DNA from: Gammaproteobacteria bacterium
Lineage (GTDB): Bacteria > Pseudomonadota > Gammaproteobacteria > SZUA-140
NCBI GenBank assembly: GCA_026994735.1
Contig: JALWQD010000193.1
Location: 1 to 5,542, forward strand
Length of the DNA: 5,542 nucleotides
Direction: 5' to 3'
Each line of letters begins with the position of its first letter. Position 1 is the first letter of the stretch. The translations under genes were made by a program, and so were the position numbers. Below the pieces are notes generated by a model. That model was not told the DNA's origin. It saw only the letters and a list, made by a program, of their open reading frames with translations, and did not search any database. Shown here piece after piece: positions 1 to 5,542 of this stretch.

Positions 1-97
1 CATGTTGGTTCTGCAGCAATAGATGTCCTCTGTATGAGACAGCTTCGTTGCCGTAGCCTTGCTTTTCTGCAACAGCAGGATACCTCGGCCGCAGTTC

Positions 98-125
98 TTG
101 ACAAGCGTTAATCTGAGAATATAAT
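98..125 (+). promoter_or_regulatory. Consensus sigma-70 promoter for the FG-GAP protein gene
   Basis: The -35 hexamer TTGACA (98-103) and the -10 hexamer TATAAT (120-125) both match the sigma-70 consensus perfectly, with a 16-bp spacer. Transcription would be expected to begin near 132, giving a 5' leader of about 90 nt before the ATG at 223. A promoter this close to consensus is usually strong unless repressed, and the palindrome immediately downstream fits that idea. The start site itself is inferred. Confidence 0.85.
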
Positions 126-132
126 TTCAAGC

Positions 133-148
133 TGAGAATTAATTCTCA
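133..148. promoter_or_regulatory. Perfect 16-bp palindrome, probable operator
   Basis: TGAGAATTAATTCTCA is identical to its own reverse complement and sits at the predicted transcription start, where a bound repressor would block RNA polymerase. A further copy of the half-site, TGAGAAT, lies at 114-120 and overlaps the -10 box. The halves TGAGAAT/ATTCTCA resemble proteobacterial Fur-box halves, but here they are separated by 2 bp rather than the 1 bp of the 7-1-7 model. Assignment to Fur is therefore tentative, and a different dimeric regulator is equally possible. Confidence 0.6.
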
Positions 149-187
149 TATATCCAGGTCTTGTGCCTGGGCACATTCAAGGACGAC

Positions 188-199
188 CATTGATCAATG
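188..199. promoter_or_regulatory. 12-bp palindrome in the 5' leader
   Basis: CATTGATCAATG is a perfect palindrome centred on GATC, 8 nt before the ribosome binding site of the gene at 223. It has no loop bases, so it suits a DNA-binding dimer better than an RNA hairpin. It could also be chance, since 12-bp palindromes are not very rare. No regulator can be named. Confidence 0.3.
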
Positions 200-207
200 A
201 TCTTGAC

Positions 208-216
208 AAGGGGAAG
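208..216 (+). promoter_or_regulatory. Ribosome binding site that sets the start at 223
   Basis: The purine run AAGGGGAAG ends 6 nt before the ATG at 223, at normal Shine-Dalgarno spacing. It supports this ATG over the in-frame GTG at 163, which has no comparable site and would place 20 residues ahead of the signal peptide. Confidence 0.7.
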
Positions 217-222
217 TATCTG

Positions 223-2397
223 ATGGACAAGCGATATCAGCGCCTGATTGGCGCAACGGGGCTGCTCACGGCTCTGGCCGTGGGTCAGTCCGCGATGGCG
301 GGCTATTATCAGCCCGCCAAGACCTACAGACTTAATGGGGTTGGTGCCTTGCAGAGTCTTGTCGCCGATTTCAACGCCGATGGCAGTGAGGATGTGGCCG
401 TGCGTTTCCTGCGACCGGGTGGCCTGGGCTCGATGATCAACTTTCTCGCCGGCAATGGCTCGACCTCGATGCAGATCGAGTCGTCGATCGCGCTGCAGGC
501 GCAGCTCGGCTGGATGGTGAGCGGTGACTTCAACGGGGATGGCCAGACCGACATCGCGGCACCCATCGCCAAACCGGCGGGCGCGAGTGATCCCTATTGT
601 GGCCGTCAGGATGGCGTGGCCGTCTTCTATGGTCTGCACAACGACATTCAGCCCGATCTGCAGTTCGCGGCCTGTACGCCGACACCGGCCGGTGGACGGC
701 TGGTCGTATTCGACGCGAACCAGGATGGTCTCGACGACCTCATCGTTGGTAACCAGCTCTACATTGGAGACGGCAGCGGCGCTTTCACGGCCGCCAGCCC
801 GTTGCCGGTCGGTTGGAAGAGCGTCGTCGATATCAACGGTGACCACATCCCTGATGTTCTGACCGACTCGGTCGCTGTCTGCGGTGATGGCAGTGGGGCC
901 TTCTCGTCCTGCCCCGTGCCGCCGAACGCCCCGCAGGTGCGAACCGATGCCCAGGGGCACCTGGCACGGACAGTCAATGGCCAGCCGGTCGGGGCGCGCT
1001 ATCTTGCCTATGGCAAGAACCCGAAATACGTCCCGGCCTATGATCCCTCGCTGCAGGGCAGCATGCCCCTGAGCGGTCTCCGTCAGGCCGATGTCAATGG
1101 CGACGGCATCGACGATCTCGTTGGCTGGGTCGTGACCTCGCAGGTCAACCCGTCCTGGGACGAGTGGTATTACTGTCCCGGTCCGGGGTATAGCCATCCG
1201 GCCGACGTCGTCTTTCCGGCGACAGCGCGCTATTCGCAACAGCTCGCGGCCCAGGCCGTGGCCCGGCAGGCCTTTCGGGCCAAGTATGTCTATGTCCTCG
1301 GTAGCGGGCTCGGCGACAACTACTACGTCCTGCGCACGACCTACGATCAGGCTATCGCCAACAGCACGCCGATCACGCGCGCCCTGGCGGCACCGCTGGC
1401 CCAGGTCCGGCAGGACTGGAATGCCGCTCACGGCGGGGCGGGTACGGCACGCAGTGGCGTCCGTATCACACGGCCGTTCCGCAAGGCGCGCGGCGGCCGT
1501 CGCCAGGGACATCGTTTCTATGGAAGTGGTTACGTTTCACGTCCTTCGGTACCCAAGTGCTTCCGCTATCTGGACGCACCGACGCCGGCCAACCACTATT
1601 TCGGCTATGGACCGGGTCAGCTGGGTCATCGTCACGTCGTCCTGACGAACGAGCGGGTGCCGGAGATGTCGGCGATTCGTGTCATCCTCATTAATGCCGA
1701 TGGCAGCACGAGCCAGGTCACGAGTGCCCCTGTCAAGGGCATTTTTCACAAGGCGGGTTTCGTGGTGACGGACGTCGATGGCGATGGCGTGCCCGATGTC
1801 GTTGCCGACCTTGATATGGTCAGCTATCCCGGTCGTGGTCTGGGCCCAGTGTCGGGCAGGGGGCCGGGCAAGGCCTTCTTCAAGGGACAGGGTGACGGCC
1901 AGTTCGTTGACGCTGGACAGCTTGCCGCTGCCTATAGCGACATGGGCGATTTCAACGGTGACGGAGCCACTGACTTTGGTCAGGCCTTCCCGGTTGCGGG
2001 CAGTGAGGACGTTTACAAGATCGACTTCCACGTCTCCATGGTGTCTCCACAGCAGGTCGTGCCGGCACCCCGGCCGGTGATACCACCGGTCACCGTGAAC
2101 CCGCCGGTAGTTCCGGCCCCAGTGCCACAGACGACGCCACCGGCTTCGTCGACGGGCGGCGGAAGCGCTCCGGCGACCGCGCAGTTGACCTCGGTCATCG
2201 AGTCGGCCGGTACGGTCAGTGCGGCCGGGATCGGCTGGTTCGTCGTCAATGGTGCGCGCATCACGATCGATGCCGTGAGCGCCCTGAGCTTCCAGGACGG
2301 CTTCGGGCCGACCATCAAGGTCGGCGATCCGATCCAGTTCAAGGCCCAGGGCTACAGCGATGGTACGGCGGTTCTGATGGCGGCCGAGGTCGGCTGA
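223..2397 (+). CDS. Secreted FG-GAP/VCBS-repeat protein with a C-terminal DUF5666-like module
   Basis: This gene encodes 724 residues. Residues 1-26 form a Sec signal peptide: a basic start (MDKRYQR), a hydrophobic core and a likely AMA|GYY cleavage site. Seven motifs of the form D-x-[NDQ]-x-D-x-x-x-D, typical of calcium-binding FG-GAP/VCBS repeats, start near residues 49, 102, 164, 203, 290, 517 and 576 (for example DFNGDGQTD and DVDGDGVPD). Such repeats usually fold into a beta-propeller. The fourth copy has H in place of the usual G (DINGDHIPD). Residues 299-515 hold no such motif and contain a basic, Gly/Arg-rich patch around 418-432; I do not recognise this part. A Pro-rich linker (about 608-649) leads to a module at about 654-724 with a GTVSAAGIGWFVVNG start and a VGDPIQFKAQG core, resembling DUF5666. 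The protein is probably periplasmic, surface-bound or released; its ligand is unknown. The ATG was chosen from the ribosome binding site and the signal peptide. The gene appears monocistronic. Confidence 0.9.
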   Translation: MDKRYQRLIGATGLLTALAVGQSAMAGYYQPAKTYRLNGVGALQSLVADFNADGSEDVAVRFLRPGGLGSMINFLAGNGSTSMQIESSIALQAQLGWMVSGDFNGDGQTDIAAPIAKPAGASDPYCGRQDGVAVFYGLHNDIQPDLQFAACTPTPAGGRLVVFDANQDGLDDLIVGNQLYIGDGSGAFTAASPLPVGWKSVVDINGDHIPDVLTDSVAVCGDGSGAFSSCPVPPNAPQVRTDAQGHLARTVNGQPVGARYLAYGKNPKYVPAYDPSLQGSMPLSGLRQADVNGDGIDDLVGWVVTSQVNPSWDEWYYCPGPGYSHPADVVFPATARYSQQLAAQAVARQAFRAKYVYVLGSGLGDNYYVLRTTYDQAIANSTPITRALAAPLAQVRQDWNAAHGGAGTARSGVRITRPFRKARGGRRQGHRFYGSGYVSRPSVPKCFRYLDAPTPANHYFGYGPGQLGHRHVVLTNERVPEMSAIRVILINADGSTSQVTSAPVKGIFHKAGFVVTDVDGDGVPDVVADLDMVSYPGRGLGPVSGRGPGKAFFKGQGDGQFVDAGQLAAAYSDMGDFNGDGATDFGQAFPVAGSEDVYKIDFHVSMVSPQQVVPAPRPVIPPVTVNPPVVPAPVPQTTPPASSTGGGSAPATAQLTSVIESAGTVSAAGIGWFVVNGARITIDAVSALSFQDGFGPTIKVGDPIQFKAQGYSDGTAVLMAAEVG

Positions 2398-2425
2398 TCG
2401 CCGGCCGATAGTCTTCGTCTGACCT

Positions 2426-2461
2426 GACGCCCCGGGGCCGGGTGGTTCCGGGGCGTCTTTT
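2426..2461 (+). terminator. Rho-independent terminator after the FG-GAP gene
   Basis: GACGCCCCGG (2426-2435) pairs perfectly over 10 bp with CCGGGGCGTC (2448-2457) across a 12-nt loop and is followed by TTTT (2458-2461). It begins 28 nt after the stop codon. The GC-rich stem and T-run are classic for intrinsic termination on the plus strand. Confidence 0.88.
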
Positions 2462-2745
2462 CGTCTGCGGGCGAACTCGATGTTTGCCTCGGTGTATTCA
2501 TGCGCGCAGCAAATCCTGGTCGGGCAGGTCGGTTTTCGGGGTTATTTATCCTCAGCGGTATTGATGAAGGGGAAAAGGCATCTCCCATGACAATGACTGC
2601 CTATGATTCTTGGCTGAAATCCAGCTAACGTTTTCCGGCGCTATCAGCGAGCCAGATACTTATCGCCACGGCTAAAGACAACACATGGGCGGGGAAACAA
2701 TCGGAATGCGTCTGGCGAACGGGTTTGTCAGTGCATTCTTGTGCA
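2462..2745. other. Intergenic stretch with no supported gene
   Basis: This 284-bp stretch lies between the terminator of the plus-strand gene and the stop codon of the convergent transporter gene. I see only very short reading frames: a 13-codon one at 2587-2628 and a 53-codon one from 2685 that runs into the transporter. Neither is convincing. On the minus strand just beyond the transporter stop there is a direct repeat of ATGCAC (2729-2744) but no clear stem followed by a T-run, so I cannot place that gene's terminator. Confidence 0.6.
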
Positions 2746-3666
2746 TCACCTTGCTTTCCTTTTTGTCAGGCTCACCAACAGCACACCACACAGCACCAGA
2801 GCGGCGCCAAAGGCCTGTGTCAGATCCATGGACTCATCGAGTATGAAGTAGGCGAGCAGCAAAGTGGAAACAGGGCCGATCGAGCCAACGATCGCCGCAC
2901 GGTCGGCACCGATGTGCCGGATTCCGGCATTCATGAGAAAGGCAGGAAGAACGGTTGAGAGCAGTGCCAAGCCTATGGCCAGCAGCAGGACATCCGCTGA
3001 AACGACCAATTGGGTGACGGGTCTGGTGAGCATGAAATGGGCGATGGTCACGACACAGGCAACCGACATGGAATAGGCGGTAAAGCGCCTCGACCCGAAA
3101 AGCGGGATGTAGTGGCCGCTTGCCGTCATATAAAGGGCAAAGGCAACGGCGCTGCCGAACACCAGCAATGCCCCGAGTGTGATGTCAGGTGAAGCGGCCA
3201 TCGGTTGAGCTCCATATACCAGCCCGATGCCGGCATAGCTCAGCAACAGGGCCAGGCGCTGTGCCCTGCTGATACTGCGACGATAGAGCAGGGCGGTCAG
3301 CAGCACCACAAAGGTTGGATAGAGAAACAGGATAAGTCGCTCCAGCCCCGCGGAGATGTATTCCAGTCCTTTGAAGTCCAGCAGGCTGGCCAGGTAGTAA
3401 CCGGTGATGCCCAGTAACAGCAGGGCAACCCAGTCTTCGCGACGGCGCGTGGCGGCCGCTTTCTTTCCACAGCAGAGGGCGACAGCAAGAAAAAACGGTA
3501 GCGCGAATAACATTCGTAGCGTCATCAGGGTAATGGCATCGACCTCTACGCTGTCAGCATAGGCGAGCTTGATCAGGATCGACTTTGCTGAAAAGCCGAT
3601 AGCGCCAAGCACGATCAGTACGCTACCCAGAAGGGGGCGTATTGTGGACTGGGGGGGCGTGTCCAT
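2746..3666 (-). CDS. EamA/DMT-superfamily membrane transporter
   Basis: The gene encodes 306 residues, the usual length of ten-helix drug/metabolite transporter (DMT) proteins. Hydrophobic segments lie near residues 12-33, 44-64, 79-97, 106-126, 137-153, 162-182, 193-213, 224-243, 257-278 and 283-300. They form two EamA halves, about 12-152 and 164-300. Family-like features include the GLEYISAGLERLI segment entering helix 4 (100-112), with YPTFVVLL following. In the second half the matching place has GIRHIGADRAAIVGSIGPV (248-266), then the acidic DES loop before the last helix. The basic tail TKRKAR suits a cytoplasmic C-terminus. Such inner-membrane proteins export amino acids, metabolites or drugs, but the substrate cannot be read from sequence. 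The frame is open upstream to 3840, but the ATG at 3666 follows GGAGGA closely and is the natural start. It converges on the FG-GAP gene and is not co-transcribed with it. Confidence 0.92.
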   Translation of the reverse strand: MDTPPQSTIRPLLGSVLIVLGAIGFSAKSILIKLAYADSVEVDAITLMTLRMLFALPFFLAVALCCGKKAAATRRREDWVALLLLGITGYYLASLLDFKGLEYISAGLERLILFLYPTFVVLLTALLYRRSISRAQRLALLLSYAGIGLVYGAQPMAASPDITLGALLVFGSAVAFALYMTASGHYIPLFGSRRFTAYSMSVACVVTIAHFMLTRPVTQLVVSADVLLLAIGLALLSTVLPAFLMNAGIRHIGADRAAIVGSIGPVSTLLLAYFILDESMDLTQAFGAALVLCGVLLVSLTKRKAR

Positions 3667-3670
3667 GGGT

Positions 3671-3676
3671 TCCTCC
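3671..3676 (-). promoter_or_regulatory. Strong Shine-Dalgarno site of the transporter gene
   Basis: On the minus strand this reads GGAGGA, 4 nt before the ATG at 3666-3664. It rules in favour of the 306-residue protein. The 58-codon open extension upstream encodes a stretch unlike a transporter N-terminus and has no such site. Confidence 0.8.
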
Positions 3677-3851
3677 GGTTGGGGCAACCACGGATCTAGC
3701 AGCGAGTAAGGGAAAGATGAATAGCAGTCGCTGCGGGATGCGCGGCTGCCGGTAAGAAATAAAGTTAATTCAGATGCAAACGGCAGCGGTAGGCAGGCAG
3801 GTGCCAGCGCAGTCGCCATTGACGGCTGTTTTGCAGACAAACAGGGTGTGC

Positions 3852-3864
3852 GATAACGGTTATC
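3852..3864. promoter_or_regulatory. 13-bp inverted repeat, possible operator of the transporter gene
   Basis: GATAAC-G-GTTATC is a perfect 6-1-6 inverted repeat. On the minus strand it lies just downstream of the candidate -10 box, about where transcription of the transporter gene would start. It matches the Fur-like 7-1-7 pattern TGATAATnATTATCA at 11 of 14 defined positions. That is suggestive but not enough to assign a regulator. Confidence 0.4.
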
Positions 3865-3873
3865 ATGTGCTTG

Positions 3874-3903
3874 ATTTAACTATAATCGGAAGATTGGTGT
3901 CAA
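3874..3903 (-). promoter_or_regulatory. Candidate promoter of the transporter gene
   Basis: The minus strand shows a perfect TTGACA at 3903-3898 and, after 18 bp, TTAAAT at 3879-3874, which has four of six matches to TATAAT. Transcription would begin near 3867 and leave a leader of about 200 nt. The -35 is strong and the -10 weak, so this is a candidate only. Confidence 0.4.
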
Positions 3904-4022
3904 CACATTGCCCACTTTTTTGGTCACTGAAGCCATTGGTTTCCGTATCATTTTCTGCGAGAAGTTGTGATGAGCGGACGGTATCAATCAGCCTGGCATT
4001 GCATTTTTTGCAGCGCCATTTT

Positions 4023-5540
4023 TCAGGGGGAAATAATCTCAATGGTATCAGCAATGCCGTCGGCGAGCGGTTTATCGATAATGCGGATAATACTGGTGCC
4101 AAGACGAATGAGATTCTGAAAATCGGTCGGTGATGCCAGTGCGGCAGCAGATATTCCGCTGAAGGCTGTGTTGGCATTATAAGGATAGGTGACACCCTGG
4201 ACGGTTACCGAAGTTGCTGTGCTGGCCTCAATGATGCCTTCGATGAGAATGTCCTTGGGGGCGACATGATCGACTTGTTTTGCCATCAGCGGAATGCCGG
4301 CACCCGTATCGCTGGCGGCAACGAGGAGAAAGTCACCGGGCAGGATGTCAGCGACCCTGTAGGGATTAATACTGTTGACCTCATCGGTTAGCTGAGAGGC
4401 TGAGGTGACCTGAATGCGTATGGTTGGCTGGCCGTTAAGGGGCAGGAGTTCAAGGGTTTGTGCTGCCGGGTTTGTCGATGCTACAGGTGCAAAGACCGAG
4501 ACATCAAATTTGTGCACCTTGACCTGGCTGGCAACAATGCGGTTGTTTTGCCATTTTCCGACAACCTTTACCTGTGTGTTGGCGGCTAAAATAACCGTTG
4601 GCGGATTGAGTTCAGCCCTGCTGGCATCAACAGTCTGGCCATTGATGTCAAAATCGGCAACAGAGGTATAGCGGGTAATAATGCCTTCAAGCACGGCCTC
4701 ATCACCGTCTTGCCCGCGTTGCGAAGGCAATGCGCTGACAGAGCGGGCTGCCAACAGTGTTGCCGTAGCGGATGACAGCGTTCCGCGTACCTTGATGGCT
4801 TGGCCATTGGTCGGGCCTGTGTTCAGGTTTGTCAGATCGGCTTGCGAGTAGTCGATACGAATGCCTGCGACCGTAAAACGCTTCTGGGCCGTGTCGAGAG
4901 CACTGATCAAGCCATCGCGTTCAACGAGAGTGACATCGGCAATAAATGGCGGCCGGCGAGCGATGCGACTGGCATGAAGCATGTTATTGGCATCGACAAA
5001 GCCGCTGATTTCGACGACATCACCGGGTGCGAGTGCAGTATAGCTGCTGTTTTCAAAGCGAGTGCGCCAGCGGTCACTGATAATCTGTTGACCGAGGACG
5101 CTAAAGCTTCGTTGCAGATTATCGTTGCTGCTATTCACGGGGCCGAGGATAGGCCCTTCTATGGCGGCATTGTAGATGATTTCAGATGCTGTGCCACGGC
5201 GGCGACTGTTACCATCAAACTGTCCGCGCACCTGAACAATCATGCCGATACGAAGATCATTTGCGGCCGCTAACTGATCTTTCAGTTGAATCGTTGTTGA
5301 TGTGTCAAAAAAGAATTCGATGTCATTGACGAAAATACTGCCAAAGCCGGTGATGCGGCCAATTGAAAACAGGCCACTACCGCCAATACCACCCTGGTTA
5401 TTGACGCCGCTGCCGCCGATACCGCCGCCGCCCCCCCCGGGACCGCCCGAGGCCACATACCTTTCGCGGCGAAAGGCGCCGCAGCCATCGCCGCCGCCGC
5501 CGCCCTTGACATGAATCTTGCCCTCGCCGAAAAACATCAT
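4023..5540 (-). CDS. DUF5666-repeat protein with an anomalous Obg-like N-terminus (chimeric or edge-truncated)
   Basis: As it stands the frame gives 505 residues ending in EIISP. Residues 57-505 hold about six successive modules of the DUF5666 type, predicted small beta-barrels: roughly 57-125 (SIGRITGFGSIFVN opening), 127-197, 206-270, 283-342, 346-426 and 433-500. Several open with an EG-[PI]-I signature (IEGPILG, LEGIITR, IEGIIEA), and several contain a G-x-x-[VI]-x-[VI]-x-G core (LAPGDVVEISG, NGQAIKVRG). Proteins of this type are normally exported lipoproteins or periplasmic proteins of unknown function with a leader ending in Cys-Gly-rich sequence. Here no signal peptide or lipobox is present. 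Residues 1 to about 40 instead look like the start of Obg GTPase, and no GTPase motifs follow. The true start of the DUF5666 gene is therefore probably missing. The repeat region is well supported; the N-terminal 40 or so residues should not be trusted as part of the same protein. Confidence 0.75.
   Translation of the reverse strand: MMFFGEGKIHVKGGGGGDGCGAFRRERYVASGGPGGGGGGIGGSGVNNQGGIGGSGLFSIGRITGFGSIFVNDIEFFFDTSTTIQLKDQLAAANDLRIGMIVQVRGQFDGNSRRRGTASEIIYNAAIEGPILGPVNSSNDNLQRSFSVLGQQIISDRWRTRFENSSYTALAPGDVVEISGFVDANNMLHASRIARRPPFIADVTLVERDGLISALDTAQKRFTVAGIRIDYSQADLTNLNTGPTNGQAIKVRGTLSSATATLLAARSVSALPSQRGQDGDEAVLEGIITRYTSVADFDINGQTVDASRAELNPPTVILAANTQVKVVGKWQNNRIVASQVKVHKFDVSVFAPVASTNPAAQTLELLPLNGQPTIRIQVTSASQLTDEVNSINPYRVADILPGDFLLVAASDTGAGIPLMAKQVDHVAPKDILIEGIIEASTATSVTVQGVTYPYNANTAFSGISAAALASPTDFQNLIRLGTSIIRIIDKPLADGIADTIEIISP
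5421..5540 (-). other. Obg-like N-terminal fragment at the window edge
   Basis: The first 40 codons contain GKIHVKGG, DGCGAFRRERYV and SGGPGGGGGG, in the order and spacing of the Obg/CgtA N-terminal domain (known form: KI-x-V-K-x-G-x-GG-x-G-x-x-x-FRREKYV-x-x-GGP-x-GG-x-GG). Obg is a ribosome-associated GTPase in which this Gly-rich fold of about 160 residues precedes the G domain. Only the first quarter of that fold is present before the sequence turns into DUF5666-like repeats. An ATG pair at 5540-5535 matches where Obg starts. The join lies between about residues 34 and 45, within Gly codons and the run of eight C bases at 5431-5438. Confidence 0.75.
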
Positions 5541-5542
5541 TC

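Larger units (their letters stand above)
3667..4022. other. Intergenic control region between two minus-strand genes
   Basis: These 356 bp separate the DUF5666-repeat gene from the downstream transporter gene and hold no convincing reading frame. The visible content is the transporter's ribosome binding site, a candidate minus-strand promoter and a 13-bp palindrome. Near 3995-4019, just past the DUF5666 gene's stop, the minus strand can form an imperfect hairpin (TGGC...GCCA outside, TGCA...TGCA inside). It lacks a T-run, so I do not call it a terminator. The gap length suggests that the two genes are transcribed separately. Confidence 0.55.

Noticed and set aside
1..97. Possible end of an upstream gene at the left edge
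   Set aside because: Plus-strand stop codons appear early (for example TAG at 20-22 and TGA at 35-37), and no minus-strand start with a ribosome binding site could be supported in so short a stretch.
163..222. Upstream GTG start that would extend the FG-GAP protein by 20 residues
   Set aside because: No ribosome binding site precedes it, and it would bury the signal peptide. The ATG at 223 has a good site and a typical leader.
139..1512. Long minus-strand open frame of 457 codons opposite the FG-GAP gene
   Set aside because: It lies antisense to a gene with clear motifs and a signal peptide. Long antisense frames are common opposite GC-rich coding sequence, and its translation shows no recognisable domain.
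1537..2031. Minus-strand frame of 164 codons
   Set aside because: It is antisense to the FG-GAP repeats and its protein shows no domain or leader.
2587..2628. Thirteen-codon frame in the intergenic stretch after the terminator
   Set aside because: It is too short to support, with no conserved context, promoter or regulated gene downstream on the plus strand.
2685..2846. 53-codon plus-strand frame with a signal-peptide-like hydrophobic start
   Set aside because: Half of it overlaps the transporter's 3' end on the opposite strand. The remainder after the hydrophobic part is low-quality sequence, and no ribosome binding site is evident.
3667..3840. 58-codon upstream extension of the transporter frame
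   Set aside because: The GGAGGA site next to the ATG at 3666 and the usual family length argue for the shorter protein.
3881..3886. Plus-strand TATAAT
   Set aside because: No acceptable -35 hexamer lies 16-18 bp upstream and no plus-strand gene follows.
3774..4133. Plus-strand frame of 119 codons across the gap and into the DUF5666-repeat gene
   Set aside because: No ribosome binding site or recognisable domain, and it runs antisense into the end of a supported gene.
5302..5514. Plus-strand proline-rich frame at the right edge
   Set aside because: It is the mirror of the glycine-rich codons of the minus-strand gene, which explains the proline runs.

Overview
The window reads as DNA from a Gram-negative bacterium, most likely a beta- or gammaproteobacterium. 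It carries three genes, and its right edge looks like a contig end. The evidence for the host is a consensus sigma-70-type promoter, a strong Shine-Dalgarno site, a secreted FG-GAP repeat protein and a long DUF5666-type protein. DUF5666-type exported proteins are commonly found in those groups. I cannot name a genus.

Layout from left to right. Positions 1-222 are a compact control region: a perfect TTGACA/TATAAT promoter (98-125), a perfect 16-bp palindrome at the expected transcription start (133-148), a second 12-bp palindrome (188-199) and a ribosome binding site. They serve a 724-residue secreted protein (223-2397, +). This protein has a signal peptide, seven calcium-binding FG-GAP/VCBS-like motifs, a proline-rich linker and a C-terminal module resembling DUF5666. 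A clear intrinsic terminator follows (2426-2461). After 284 bp without a supported gene comes a minus-strand ten-helix EamA/DMT-family transporter (2746-3666). A 356-bp gap (3667-4022) holds its likely promoter and another palindrome. The last gene (4023-5540, minus) reaches the right edge and consists of about six DUF5666-like repeats.

The most notable point is the start of that last gene. Its first 40 or so residues are not the signal peptide or lipoprotein leader expected for a DUF5666 protein. They match the N-terminus of the Obg GTPase, and the two parts join in frame inside a glycine-rich low-complexity stretch that includes eight consecutive C bases. Because this lies at the very end of the window, an assembly or read-level chimera is the leading explanation. 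A true gene fusion is the exciting but less likely one.

Functionally, the secreted FG-GAP protein and the DUF5666-repeat protein plausibly both act in the cell envelope, and they share a related module. The transporter between them has no evident link to either. I found no tRNA, rRNA, CRISPR array, insertion sequence or clear origin of replication.
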